From Flavobacterium pisciphilum (GTDB lineage: Bacteria; Bacteroidota; Bacteroidia; Flavobacteriales; Flavobacteriaceae), in the NCBI RefSeq assembly GCF_020905345.1, contig NZ_JAJJMO010000001.1, forward strand, positions 2,418,001 to 2,482,000: 64,000 nt of DNA, written 5' to 3'. The translations under genes and the position numbers were made by a program. Below are positions 43,436 to 53,153 of the stretch, piece after piece. The notes under the pieces are model-generated. The model searched no databases. It was not told the DNA's origin and worked only from the letters and a program-made list of their open reading frames with translations. Numbering within the stretch: position 1 is the first letter of the stretch; each line of letters begins with the position of its first letter.

Positions 43436-44290
43436 ATGGCTTGGTTTAAAAGACACGAAAAAGGGATTACAACTGCTACCGAAGACAAAATGGATGTCCC
43501 AAAAGGACTTTGGTACAAATCTCCAACAGGAAAAATTATTGATGCTGATGAGTTGGCTCGTAACTTATTTGTAAGCCCTGAAGATGATTTCCATGTTAGA
43601 ATTGGAAGCGCAATCTATTTTGAAATTTTATTTGACAACAATGAATTTGTTGAATTAGATAAAAACCTTACTTCTAAAGATCCACTGCATTTTGTTGATA
43701 CAAAAAGATATGCAGACAGATTAAAAGATGTTATGGAAAAAACCCAACTTAAAGACGCTGTGCGTACTGGAGTTGGAAAATCAAAAGGAAAAGATGTAGT
43801 TATCTGCTGTATGGACTTTGCCTTCATTGGTGGTTCTATGGGAGCTGTTGTGGGTGAAAAAATCGCAAGAGGAATCAACCACGCAATCAAAAACAAAATG
43901 CCTTTTGTTATGATTTCAAAATCAGGTGGAGCACGTATGATGGAAGCAGCTTACTCTTTAATGCAGCTAGCTAAAACATCTGTAAAATTAGCTCAACTTG
44001 CTGAAGCTGGATTACCTTACATCTCTTTATGTACTGATCCAACAACTGGAGGAACAACTGCATCTTATGCTATGTTAGGAGATATTAATATTTCTGAACC
44101 AGGCGCTTTAATTGGATTTGCAGGACCAAGAGTTGTTAGAGATACTACAGGAAAAGATTTACCTGAAGGTTTCCAAACTGCAGAATTCCTTTTAGAACAT
44201 GGCTTTTTAGACTTTATTACGCCAAGAAAAGAATTAAAAGACAAGATCAACTTGTATATTGATTTGATTCAAAACAATACAATTAGATAG
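43436..44290 (+). CDS. accD: Acetyl-CoA carboxylase carboxyltransferase, beta subunit
   Basis: A 284-residue subunit that with AccA moves CO2 from biotin to acetyl-CoA in the first step of fatty-acid synthesis. Core motifs: [72 protein letters not shown] and [14 protein letters not shown]. The N-terminal region, which usually carries a four-Cys zinc ribbon, reads [20 protein letters not shown] and has no Cys at all. The rest is full length, so the enzyme should be active. It is followed by a strong terminator. Confidence 0.95.
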   Translation: MAWFKRHEKGITTATEDKMDVPKGLWYKSPTGKIIDADELARNLFVSPEDDFHVRIGSAIYFEILFDNNEFVELDKNLTSKDPLHFVDTKRYADRLKDVMEKTQLKDAVRTGVGKSKGKDVVICCMDFAFIGGSMGAVVGEKIARGINHAIKNKMPFVMISKSGGARMMEAAYSLMQLAKTSVKLAQLAEAGLPYISLCTDPTTGGTTASYAMLGDINISEPGALIGFAGPRVVRDTTGKDLPEGFQTAEFLLEHGFLDFITPRKELKDKINLYIDLIQNNTIR

Positions 44291-44311
44291 GTTTATTCAA
44301 CCGCTAATTAC

Positions 44312-44346
44312 AAAAAATCCCAAGAAATATTTCTTGGGATTTTTTT
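44312..44346 (+). terminator. Intrinsic terminator after accD
   Basis: AAATCCCAAGAAA and TTTCTTGGGATTT form a nearly continuous palindrome with flanking A and T runs. Confidence 0.9.
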
Positions 44347-44484
44347 ATACAATAGATTCTTGTAAAGTATGAAATTAAAAACATTTCAAAGAAATTTCAC
44401 AAAAAGTAAAACCTCATTTTAAAACTTTAGAATAAGACAAAGAATTTAACGAAAAACCCAGAGCCTTAGAACCTCTAAAAAAAA

Positions 44485-45735
44485 CTACATTCCAGTTCTA
44501 ATAGCTTCAACAGGATCTAACTTAGAAGCTGAAATCGCAGGAAGAATCCCCGCTATCAAACCAATTAGTGCAGCAAGCCCAGTACCAAGAAGAATATTTC
44601 CCATACCAAGAACAAACTCAAAGTCGAGTGCCTTGGTAAGAATCACAGAAATTATCCAAACCAAAATCAATCCGATTACTCCCCCAATTACTGAAAGAAT
44701 TATTGCTTCAAATAAAAACTGAAACAAGATAAATTTATTTTTAGCTCCCAGAGACTTTTGAATTCCAATAAGATTTGTTCGTTCTTTTACCGAAACAAAC
44801 ATAATATTCGCAATTCCAAAACCTCCTACAAGGAGAGAAAATCCGCTTATCACCCACCCCATCAAATTCATTTGTCCTATGATACCGTCTATAAAATCAG
44901 TAAAGCCCGAAAATACATTAACAAAAAAATTATCAATCTGCCCTGCTTTCAATCCGCGGAAGGCTCTTAATTTTTGAGACACTTCTGCTCTATACGCATC
45001 CATATCGATTCCTTTTTCTGGTTTCAAAACAATTACAGGAGTCATTCCGTCATTGTTATCTCCATACATTCTGCGTAAAAAATTGGCTGGAAAAAACACC
45101 GATGTATCATCACTATCTCCAAACATACCTGCCCCTTGTTTTTTTACTACACCGATAACAGTGAAACGTTGCCCATACAAACGAATATTCTTTCCGATAG
45201 GCTCTGAATCACCAAATAATCCTTCAGCAACATCATGCCCTAAAACTATAACGGGTGTCCCAGAATTTGATTCAGATTCGTTATAGAAACGACCTTTTTC
45301 AAAATCCAAACCTTCAATTTCCATAAACTCATGAGAAACTGGAACTATATTTACATCACTTACCGTTTTTGAATCGTATTTCAAACTCTCTCTTTTAACA
45401 AAAAGTTGATACCCAACTTGATTTGTATTGGTAAGTGAATTTTTAAGATACGTGTATTCGTCATATTTAACATTGGGAAACTGCTCTCTTTTCCATTGAG
45501 GAATATCCGACGGTCCAAAAGGAAATTTCATTAAATAAATGGTGTTTTTATCTAAACTACTTAAATCCTTAGTGATTTTTCTATTCAATGAATCTACAGC
45601 TGCAAGCACGGCAATAATAGAAAAAATACCAATTGTAACTCCTAATAACGACAACAACGTTCTTAGCTTATTACTTCGCAAAGCATTCATCGCAAAACCA
45701 AAACTTTCTTTTAATAATCGAAAATAAAGCAGCAT
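44485..45735 (-). CDS. ABC transporter permease, MacB type
   Basis: A 416-residue inner-membrane permease with one N-terminal helix (LLSLLGVTIGIFSIIAVLAA), a large periplasmic MacB-PCD domain (about 50-280) and three C-terminal helices in the FtsX region (GWVISGFSLLVGGFGIANIM, ERTNLIGIQKSLGAK, SVIGGVIGLILVWIISVIL). It ends in LDPVEAIRTGM, the usual C-terminus of this family. Members act as mechanotransmission exporters of lipoproteins, peptides or toxic compounds. The ATPase and adaptor genes are not adjacent in this window, so the substrate is open. Confidence 0.9.
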   Translation of the reverse strand: MLLYFRLLKESFGFAMNALRSNKLRTLLSLLGVTIGIFSIIAVLAAVDSLNRKITKDLSSLDKNTIYLMKFPFGPSDIPQWKREQFPNVKYDEYTYLKNSLTNTNQVGYQLFVKRESLKYDSKTVSDVNIVPVSHEFMEIEGLDFEKGRFYNESESNSGTPVIVLGHDVAEGLFGDSEPIGKNIRLYGQRFTVIGVVKKQGAGMFGDSDDTSVFFPANFLRRMYGDNNDGMTPVIVLKPEKGIDMDAYRAEVSQKLRAFRGLKAGQIDNFFVNVFSGFTDFIDGIIGQMNLMGWVISGFSLLVGGFGIANIMFVSVKERTNLIGIQKSLGAKNKFILFQFLFEAIILSVIGGVIGLILVWIISVILTKALDFEFVLGMGNILLGTGLAALIGLIAGILPAISASKLDPVEAIRTGM

Positions 45736-45868
45736 AGATTTTAAATTTACATTAAAGTAAAATTCAATAAATTTTAGTCAAAAACCTAATAAAAATTCAC
45801 TTACTCATAGGTAGTTATTTTTAAGATAATGTTACATAAAATGATGATTTTTATAATCAAAAAAAAAC

Positions 45869-45876
45869 TATTTTTG
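45869..45876 (+). promoter_or_regulatory. -7 box of purH
   Basis: TATTTTTG (full TAnnTTTG match). Transcription from about 45882 supports the start at 45901 rather than the in-frame codon at 45829. Confidence 0.5.
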
Positions 45877-45900
45877 CACTTTGATAATTATAACTACACA

Positions 45901-47427
45901 ATGAGCACAACAAAAACTATTCAATCTGCATTAATTTCAGTCTTTTCGAAGGAAGGTCTTGAACCAATTGTAAGAAAACTACACGAACAAAAAGTAACTC
46001 TTTACTCTACTGGAGGGACTGAAGATTTCATTAAAAACTTAGGAATTCCTGTAGTTCCTGTTGAAGACATCACTTCATTTCCTGAAATTCTTGGTGGAAG
46101 AGTAAAAACGTTACACCCGAAAATTTTTGGTGGAATTTTAAACCGTCAAGACAATGAAAGTGATGTACAACAAATGAAGGAATTTGACATTCCTCAAATT
46201 GATTTAGTGATTGTTGACTTATACCCATTTGAAAAAACTGTTGCATCTGGAGCTAGCGAAACTGATATTATCGAAAAAATCGATATTGGTGGAATTTCTT
46301 TGATCCGTGCTGCTGCAAAAAACTTTAAAGACACAGTTATTGTGGCTTCAGTAAATGAGTACAGCCTATTATTAGATTTAATTACAGAGCAAAACGGAGC
46401 AACAACTCTTGAAAACAGAAGACTGCTTGCTACAAAAGCTTTTCATGTTTCATCTCATTACGATACTGCAATTTTTAATTATTTCAATACTGATGATACT
46501 ATCTACAAAGAAAGCATTGCTGATGGTCAAGTATTGCGATATGGAGAAAACCCACATCAAAAAGGTTTCTTCTTTGGAGATTTTGATGCTATGTTCCAAA
46601 AATTACACGGTAAAGAATTATCTTACAACAACTTACTTGATGTAGATGCTGCTGTGAACTTAATTGCAGAATTTAAAACTGACGGACCTACATTTGCAAT
46701 ATTAAAACACAATAATGCATGTGGTTTAGCAACAAGAAAAACAATCAGTGAGGCTTATTTAGCAGCTTTAGCTTGCGATCCTACATCAGCATTTGGTGGT
46801 GTTTTAATTTCAAATGCAAAAATTGATTTAGCTACAGCTCAAGAAATAAATAAATTATTTTGTGAGGTAGTAATCGCTCCAAGCTATGATAATGAAGCAA
46901 TTACTGTTCTACAAGAAAAGAAGAACAGAATTATTCTAGTTCAAAACGATGTTAAATTACCTACAAGACAAGTTAGGACTTGTTTGAACGGGCTTTTAGT
47001 TCAAGATAAAAATAATATCACTGACAATAAAGAGCATTTAAAAACCGTTACAATTACAGCACCTACAGAACAAGAAGTAGAAGATTTACTATTCGCTTCA
47101 AAAATTTGTAAGAACACAAAATCGAATACAATCGTATTTGCAAAAAACGGAACTTTAATTTCATCTGGAACGGGACAAACCTCTCGAGTAGACGCTTTAG
47201 TTCAAGCAATTGACAAAGCTAAAGCATTTGGATTTGATTTAAATGGAGCTTCGATGGCAAGTGATGCATTTTTCCCTTTTCCGGATTGTGTAGAATTAGC
47301 TAAAAAAGCAGGAATTACAGCTGTAATTCAGCCAGGTGGATCAATAAAAGACGAATTAAGCATTAATTATTGCAATGAAAATAAAGTTGCAATGGTATTT
47401 ACAGGAACGCGTCATTTTAAACATTAA
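45901..47427 (+). CDS. purH: Bifunctional AICAR transformylase / IMP cyclohydrolase
   Basis: A 508-residue enzyme for the last two steps of IMP synthesis. The N-terminal MGS-like cyclohydrolase domain (about 1-195) has SALISVFSKEGLEPIVRKL, STGGTEDFIKNLGIPV, GGRVKTLHPKIFGGIL and DIGGISLIRAAAKN. The C-terminal transformylase has LRYGENPHQKGFFFG, LKHNNACGLAT, SAFGGVLISN and MASDAFFPFPDCVE. It is full length, ending GTRHFKH. The longer frame to 45829 overlaps the -7 box. Confidence 0.97.
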   Translation: MSTTKTIQSALISVFSKEGLEPIVRKLHEQKVTLYSTGGTEDFIKNLGIPVVPVEDITSFPEILGGRVKTLHPKIFGGILNRQDNESDVQQMKEFDIPQIDLVIVDLYPFEKTVASGASETDIIEKIDIGGISLIRAAAKNFKDTVIVASVNEYSLLLDLITEQNGATTLENRRLLATKAFHVSSHYDTAIFNYFNTDDTIYKESIADGQVLRYGENPHQKGFFFGDFDAMFQKLHGKELSYNNLLDVDAAVNLIAEFKTDGPTFAILKHNNACGLATRKTISEAYLAALACDPTSAFGGVLISNAKIDLATAQEINKLFCEVVIAPSYDNEAITVLQEKKNRIILVQNDVKLPTRQVRTCLNGLLVQDKNNITDNKEHLKTVTITAPTEQEVEDLLFASKICKNTKSNTIVFAKNGTLISSGTGQTSRVDALVQAIDKAKAFGFDLNGASMASDAFFPFPDCVELAKKAGITAVIQPGGSIKDELSINYCNENKVAMVFTGTRHFKH

Positions 47428-47433
47428 TTTGTT

Positions 47434-47441
47434 TAACTTTG
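47434..47441 (+). promoter_or_regulatory. Candidate -7 box of the mre operon
   Basis: TAACTTTG (full TAnnTTTG match) just after the purH stop, 40 bases before mreB. No clear -33 element. Confidence 0.45.
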
Positions 47442-47481
47442 TACGTTACTAATTTATAACTTTTAAACCCCTAAAAAACTT

Positions 47482-48510
47482 ATGGGATTTTTTGATTTCA
47501 TGACCGAGGATATTGCGATAGACCTTGGTACCGCAAACACTTTAATCATACATAATGATAAAGTAGTTATTGACAGTCCTTCAATCGTGGCACGTGATAG
47601 AATATCAGGCAAAATAATTGCTGTTGGTAAGGAAGCCAATATGATGCAAGGAAAAACCCATGAAAACATTAAGACCATAAGGCCACTTAAAGACGGTGTT
47701 ATTGCTGACTTTGATGCTTCGGAAAAAATGATCAATATGTTCATCAAAAGTATTCCTGCATTAAAGAAGAGAATGTTTACTCCTGCATTGCGTATGGTAG
47801 TATGTATTCCTTCTGGAATTACCGAAGTTGAGATGCGTGCTGTAAAAGAATCGTGTGAGAGAGTAAACGGTAAAGAAGTTTATTTGATTCACGAACCAAT
47901 GGCTGCGGCAATTGGTATTGGTATTGACATTATGCAGCCAAAAGGAAACATGATTGTTGATATCGGTGGTGGAACAACTGAAATTGCAGTAATTGCATTG
48001 GGTGGAATTGTATGTGACAAATCAGTAAAAATTGCTGGTGACGTATTTACAAATGATATTGTTTATTATATGCGTACTCAACACAACTTATTTGTTGGAG
48101 AAAGTACTGCAGAAAAAATAAAAATTCAAATTGGAGCTGCTATCGAAGATTTAGATGGACCTCCAGAAGACATGTCAGTTCAGGGTAGAGATTTACTTAC
48201 TGGGAAACCAAAACAAGTAGATGTATCTTACCGTGAGATTGCCAAAGCATTAGACAAATCGATACAACGAATTGAAGATGCTGTAATGGAAACATTATCT
48301 CAAACACCTCCTGAATTAGCAGCTGATATATACAATACAGGTATCTATCTTGCAGGTGGAGGATCTATGTTAAGAGGTCTTGATAAAAGAATTTCGCTAA
48401 AAACAGATTTACCTGTTTACATTGCTGAAGATCCATTAAGAGCAGTAGTTCGTGGTACTGGAATGGCACTAAAAAACATTACAAAATTCAAAAGTATCTT
48501 AATCAAATAA
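47482..48510 (+). CDS. mreB: Rod-shape-determining protein MreB
   Basis: A 342-residue actin-like ATPase that forms membrane-bound filaments guiding lateral wall synthesis. Actin-fold motifs: IAIDLGTANTLI (phosphate 1), IVDIGGGTTEIAVIALGGIV (phosphate 2) and IYLAGGGSMLRGLDKRI (adenosine). The N-terminal GFFDFMTED is a short membrane-proximal segment. It is the first gene of the mreBCD-mrdA-rodA operon; a hairpin lies between mreB and mreC. Confidence 0.97.
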   Translation: MGFFDFMTEDIAIDLGTANTLIIHNDKVVIDSPSIVARDRISGKIIAVGKEANMMQGKTHENIKTIRPLKDGVIADFDASEKMINMFIKSIPALKKRMFTPALRMVVCIPSGITEVEMRAVKESCERVNGKEVYLIHEPMAAAIGIGIDIMQPKGNMIVDIGGGTTEIAVIALGGIVCDKSVKIAGDVFTNDIVYYMRTQHNLFVGESTAEKIKIQIGAAIEDLDGPPEDMSVQGRDLLTGKPKQVDVSYREIAKALDKSIQRIEDAVMETLSQTPPELAADIYNTGIYLAGGGSMLRGLDKRISLKTDLPVYIAEDPLRAVVRGTGMALKNITKFKSILIK

Positions 48511-48533
48511 GATAATTTAATTATATACATTTC

Positions 48534-48567
48534 TTCAGAACTAAAATTTTCATAACTTAGTTCTGAA
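48534..48567 (+). repeat. Perfect 11-bp hairpin between mreB and mreC
   Basis: TTCAGAACTAA (48534-48544) and TTAGTTCTGAA (48557-48567) are perfect inverted copies with a 12-base loop and no following T run. It is more likely a processing or stability element that sets MreB above the other operon products than a terminator. Confidence 0.6.
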
Positions 48568-48617
48568 GGGATTTTGAAACTTAAAGCATATCCTGAAACA
48601 AAATAACCAAGCAAGAA

Positions 48618-49442
48618 ATGCAGCAAATATTTAATTTTATTATAAAAAACAGTAATCGGTTGCTGTTTTTGCTGCTTTTAGGTATTTCGTTGGGTCTCTC
48701 CATTCAATCTCACTCTTTTCACAAAAGCAGAGTAATTAGTTCAGCCAATTTCTTGAGCGGTGGTGTTTATGAAAAAATAAGCAACATAAATGAATATTTG
48801 AATCTAAGAAAAGAAAACGACGAATTGGTACTTGAAAACGCAAGACTAAAAAGTCTTTTATTCAATGCTGAAGACACCACAAAATTACCTCTTCCAGACA
48901 GTATCAAAGGTGTTAAACCTGCCGACATTATTGTTTCGAAAGTGATACATAACTCTTACAATGTACATGAAAACTACATTACAATAAACTCTGGTTCTAA
49001 TGATGGGGTTAAACCTGATATGGGAGTAATTAACAGCTTAGGAATTATTGGTATTGTAGACAAAACATCACCAAGATACGCAACTGTGGTTAGTATTCTT
49101 AACATCAAATCTCAGATTAATGCCAAAATAAAGAAATCAAATCATTTTGGTTCCTTAATTTGGAATGGAAAAAGTACTGGTTTTGTTCAATTAATAGATG
49201 TCCCTAGATTGGCTTCTGTTCGTAAAGGAGACACAATTGTAACTGGTGGTCAGTCAGTAATTTTCCCTGAGAATATTGGAATTGGTACAGTTGATAAAAT
49301 TTTCACTTCTAAAGAAACAAATTATTACACCATCAATGTCAAATTATTTAATGACATGACGAATTTAGGACATGTATATGTTATCAAGAGTAGAGACCGA
49401 GAAGAGCTTATTAAACTAGAAAAAAGAGAAAAAGATGAATAG
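48618..49442 (+). CDS. mreC: Rod-shape-determining protein MreC
   Basis: A 274-residue bitopic membrane protein: N-terminal helix (about 13-30, LFLLLLGISLGLSI), a coiled coil (about 58-82, NLRKENDELVLENARLKSLL), and a periplasmic beta-barrel domain with VITINSGSNDGVKPDMGVIN and GDTIVTGGQSVIFPENI-type repeats. It links MreB to the wall-synthesis complex. The last eight bases overlap mreD. Confidence 0.94.
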   Translation: MQQIFNFIIKNSNRLLFLLLLGISLGLSIQSHSFHKSRVISSANFLSGGVYEKISNINEYLNLRKENDELVLENARLKSLLFNAEDTTKLPLPDSIKGVKPADIIVSKVIHNSYNVHENYITINSGSNDGVKPDMGVINSLGIIGIVDKTSPRYATVVSILNIKSQINAKIKKSNHFGSLIWNGKSTGFVQLIDVPRLASVRKGDTIVTGGQSVIFPENIGIGTVDKIFTSKETNYYTINVKLFNDMTNLGHVYVIKSRDREELIKLEKREKDE

Positions 49443-49941
49443 CGCTTTGTTAATCAATATTTCTCGATTTATCTTGCTACTGGCAACTCAGATTATTATT
49501 TTTAATAATATGAATTTCCTTGGCTATATAAGTCCGTTTCCTTATATCCTGTTTATAATCTTATACCCAGTAAACGGAAACAAATCTGGGCTTTTAGCAT
49601 CCAGTTTTTTACTTGGTCTTATTATGGACATGTTTTGTAATTCAGGAGGAATACACGCCACGGCCTGTTTGGTTCTTGCCTATTACAGACCATATATATT
49701 TAAATTCTCATTTGGTTTGAGTTATGAATATCAAACTATCAAACTAAATGATTCTTTAACTCCTGAACGATTTTCATTTATATTAGTATCTGTATTAATT
49801 CATCACATAATACTATTTACTCTTGAAGCTTTCCAGTTTAACTTCATTTTAGATGTTTTACTACGAACCTTGTTCAGTACAATATTTACCATTATAACTT
49901 GTATCATAATAATATATCTTATTAAGCCCAACAGAAGATGA
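49435..49941 (+). CDS. mreD: Rod-shape-determining protein MreD
   Basis: A 168-residue polytopic membrane protein with five to six hydrophobic segments (FILLLATQIIIFNNM, YILFIILYPVNG, LLASSFLLGLIMDMF, FTLEAFQFNFILDVLL). Sequence conservation of MreD is low; the call rests on hydropathy, size and position between mreC and mrdA. It overlaps mreC by eight bases and mrdA by four (ATGA). Confidence 0.88.
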   Translation: MNSALLINISRFILLLATQIIIFNNMNFLGYISPFPYILFIILYPVNGNKSGLLASSFLLGLIMDMFCNSGGIHATACLVLAYYRPYIFKFSFGLSYEYQTIKLNDSLTPERFSFILVSVLIHHIILFTLEAFQFNFILDVLLRTLFSTIFTIITCIIIIYLIKPNRR

Positions 49942-51884
49942 GAAAAGTTCTGCTGCCCTCTTTAATTATCATTGCAGCATCTTTGCTAGTAATTCGCATA
50001 TTCTATTTACAAATTATAGACGATTCTTTTAAACTAAAATCTGAGAACAACGCTATAAAGATAAAATACGACTATCCCGAAAGAGGCTATATATATGACA
50101 GATACGGTAAATTATTGGTTGCCAATCAGGCTTCTTATGATATCATGGTTATTCCAAGAGAGATAAAGAACATCGATACTTTAGAGTTTTGTCAACTCTT
50201 AAATGTTACCAAAGAAGATTTTATTAAAAAAATTGAGAAAGCTAAAGTATATAGCCCTCGGTTACCATCTGTATTTTTAGCTCAGTTAAACAAAAGTGAA
50301 TTTGCTGCTTTTCAAGAAAAGATCAGAAAATTTGAAGGTTTCTATTTCCAAAAAAGATCGCTACGTGACTACGAAGTAGATTACGGTGCCAATATTTTTG
50401 GTTTTATCACTCAGGTAAACGAAAAATTAGTTGCTAAAAACCCATATTACAATAGCGGTGATTTAATTGGTAAACAAGGTGTTGAAGAAAGCTATGAAGA
50501 TATTTTACGCGGAATTAAAGGTGTAAAATACATTCAAAAAGACAAATACAATAGAGAAATAGGTTCATACAAAGACGGAAAGTATGATACAATTGCCGTA
50601 CAAGGAGAAGACATAAACCTAACAATTGATGCTGAACTTCAGAAATATGGTGAAGAATTAATGATCAACAAAAGAGGTGGAATTGTTGCATTGGAACCAA
50701 AAACTGGTGAAATTTTAGCATTGGTAACTGCTCCATCTTATGACCCAGGAATATTAGTTGGAAGACAACGTTCTAAAAACTACACTTTATTGTATCATGA
50801 TTCAATCGCAAAACCCTTGTATGACCGTGGATTGCTTGCTGAATACCCTCCAGGTTCCCCTTTCAAAATTTTGACAGGATTAATTGGTTTGCAGGAACAA
50901 GTAATAAACGAAAACACTACATTTTTTTGTCATCATGGATTTAGTTATGGTAGAGGTCGTTTTATGAAATGTCACAATCACCCACCAGCACAACAATTAC
51001 ATAACGGGATTTACAATTCGTGTAATACTTATTTCGCCCAAACTTATATGCTTACTATAAACAAATACAACAATCCTGCTTATGCAGTTGATGTATGGAG
51101 TAACCACGTAAAAAGCTTTGGTCTTGGTCAGTTTATGGGATATGATCTACCAACTGGTAAAAGAGGAAATATACCAACTTCTAAAACATATAAGAGAATC
51201 TATCCTAACGGAGGTTGGAGAAGTACAACAATTGTATCCAACTCAATAGGACAAGGTGAAGTTTTGATGACACCAATTCAGTTAGCAAATATGATGGCTA
51301 CAATAGCCAATCAAGGATATTATTTCACTCCTCATATCATTAAAAAAATTGAGGGAGAAAAAATCGATCCTAAATTCAAGGTTAAACATGAAACAACCAT
51401 AGACAAAAAGTATTTCCCCCCTATAATCAGCGGATTATTTGATGTTTATAACAAAGGAACAGCTAGCAGACTACGTGTTGAAGGTATTGATATTTGTGGA
51501 AAAACAGGTACGGCAGAGAATTTTGCTAAAATTAATGGTAAGAGAACACAACTTAAAGACCACTCTATATTTGTAGCATTTGCGCCTAAGGATAATCCGA
51601 AGATTGCTATAGCGGTAATGATAGAAAATGGTGGTTTTGGAGCAACAATTGCGGGTCCTATCGCCAGTTTAATGATTGAAAAATATCTTCGTAAAAAAAT
51701 CACACGAAACGATTTAGAAATTCGTATTCTAAACACAAGCTTAAGAGATCAATACGCAAAATTAGGCGGAATGACTGAAGCTAGTTTAATCGAAACTACT
51801 CCTAAAGATTCTATCATGAGAGCGAAGATGATAAAACCTAAAGAGGTTAAAATAATAAAAGTAGACACAACTCAAAAAAATTAA
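49938..51884 (+). CDS. mrdA: Penicillin-binding protein 2, cell elongation transpeptidase
   Basis: A 648-residue class B PBP that cross-links peptidoglycan in the elongasome. N-terminal membrane helix (about 5-24), dimerisation domain with YPERGYIYDRYGKLLVAN, then the transpeptidase: SxxK at Ser307 in PPGSPFKI, SCN at 361-363 in YNSCNTYF, and KTG in CGKTGTAEN. It overlaps mreD and is followed by rodA after 18 bases. The extended C-terminus is Lys-rich. Confidence 0.95.
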   Translation: MRKVLLPSLIIIAASLLVIRIFYLQIIDDSFKLKSENNAIKIKYDYPERGYIYDRYGKLLVANQASYDIMVIPREIKNIDTLEFCQLLNVTKEDFIKKIEKAKVYSPRLPSVFLAQLNKSEFAAFQEKIRKFEGFYFQKRSLRDYEVDYGANIFGFITQVNEKLVAKNPYYNSGDLIGKQGVEESYEDILRGIKGVKYIQKDKYNREIGSYKDGKYDTIAVQGEDINLTIDAELQKYGEELMINKRGGIVALEPKTGEILALVTAPSYDPGILVGRQRSKNYTLLYHDSIAKPLYDRGLLAEYPPGSPFKILTGLIGLQEQVINENTTFFCHHGFSYGRGRFMKCHNHPPAQQLHNGIYNSCNTYFAQTYMLTINKYNNPAYAVDVWSNHVKSFGLGQFMGYDLPTGKRGNIPTSKTYKRIYPNGGWRSTTIVSNSIGQGEVLMTPIQLANMMATIANQGYYFTPHIIKKIEGEKIDPKFKVKHETTIDKKYFPPIISGLFDVYNKGTASRLRVEGIDICGKTGTAENFAKINGKRTQLKDHSIFVAFAPKDNPKIAIAVMIENGGFGATIAGPIASLMIEKYLRKKITRNDLEIRILNTSLRDQYAKLGGMTEASLIETTPKDSIMRAKMIKPKEVKIIKVDTTQKN

Positions 51885-51902
51885 TAAAGAGATTCATTTC
51901 AA

Positions 51903-53138
51903 ATGAAAAACCAAAGTGTAAAAAGCAATATTGACTGGATAAGTGTAATCATCTATATCACATTAGTGCTAATGGGATGGTTAAACATATACTCTTCTTC
52001 ACTATCCTCTACAGATGGTACTTATGAGAAACAGTTAATTTTTATTTTACTAACGATACCTTTAATTTTCATAGTACTATTTGTTGATGGTAAATTCTAT
52101 GAAAAATACGCAAGTATCATTTTCGGTGTTGCCCTATTGTCATTAGTAGGGTTGTTTTTCTTTGGAAAAACTATTGCAGGACAACGCTGTTGGTATGCAA
52201 TAGGAAGTTTCACATTACAACCATCTGAGTTCACTAAAGCTGCTACTGCCCTTGCATTGGCAAAATACTTAAGTGACACACAAGTAAACCTAAAAGATGT
52301 TAATAGACAAGTACAAGCACTTGCAATTGTATTTTTACCCGTAATATTAATTCTGCCACAACCTGACCCTGGAAGTGCCTTAATATACAGTATCTTTTTA
52401 CTCGTTTTATATCGTGAAGGACTTCCTTCTTGGTACATCTGGACTGGTTTTATAGCAATAGTTTTATTTGTCTTGACCTTAGTTTTAGAACCCGAATACG
52501 TAATACTTATAGCATTATTAGTACTTATAATAATGCATTTTAAAGGTAGGGCCGTAGATCGGAATATAATTCTTAGTGCTATCCTATTAGCACTAATATC
52601 TGGATTTGTACTATCTGTAGATTACGTTTTTGACAATGTATTTAAACAACATCACCGAGATCGTTTTAATATCTTACTTGGGAAAACAGTCGATATGAAA
52701 GGGATCGGATACAACACCAATCAATCTGAAATTGCTATTGGATCTGGTGGATGGATAGGAAAAGGCTTTTTAGAAGGTACTCAAACCAAAGGTGGTTTTG
52801 TACCTGAACAACATACCGATTATATCTTTACTACTGTAGGTGAAGAATGGGGATTTGCGGGCTCAATTGTAGTTATCGCATTATTTGTTGGGCTATTCTT
52901 AAGAGTCATATATTTAGCCGAAAGACAAAAAACAAAATTCAGCAGGGTATATGGATATTGCGTCGCCGGTATTTTGTTTATCCACTTTTTTGTAAATATT
53001 GCAATGGTAATTGGTATTTTCCCTACTATTGGAGTTCCTCTTCCTTTCTTCTCATATGGAGGTTCCGGACTATGGGGATTCACTATTTTGCTTTTTATTT
53101 TCCTAAAAATGGATGCTAACAAAGTTAATGAATGGTAA
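51903..53138 (+). CDS. rodA: Rod-shape-determining glycosyltransferase RodA
   Basis: A 411-residue SEDS-family polymerase that makes glycan strands together with MrdA. About ten membrane segments; signatures GQRCWYAIGSFTLQPSEFTK, PQPDPGSALIYSIFL, QSEIAIGSGGWIGKGFLEGT, PEQHTDYIFTTVGEEWGFAG and GVPLPFFSYGGSGLWGF. An insert-like hydrophobic hairpin (about 170-225) is longer than in E. coli RodA. It is last in the operon and convergent with the nuclease gene 15 bases away, with no clear terminator. Confidence 0.95.
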   Translation: MKNQSVKSNIDWISVIIYITLVLMGWLNIYSSSLSSTDGTYEKQLIFILLTIPLIFIVLFVDGKFYEKYASIIFGVALLSLVGLFFFGKTIAGQRCWYAIGSFTLQPSEFTKAATALALAKYLSDTQVNLKDVNRQVQALAIVFLPVILILPQPDPGSALIYSIFLLVLYREGLPSWYIWTGFIAIVLFVLTLVLEPEYVILIALLVLIIMHFKGRAVDRNIILSAILLALISGFVLSVDYVFDNVFKQHHRDRFNILLGKTVDMKGIGYNTNQSEIAIGSGGWIGKGFLEGTQTKGGFVPEQHTDYIFTTVGEEWGFAGSIVVIALFVGLFLRVIYLAERQKTKFSRVYGYCVAGILFIHFFVNIAMVIGIFPTIGVPLPFFSYGGSGLWGFTILLFIFLKMDANKVNEW

Positions 53139-53153
53139 TTCCCATTCGTTAAT

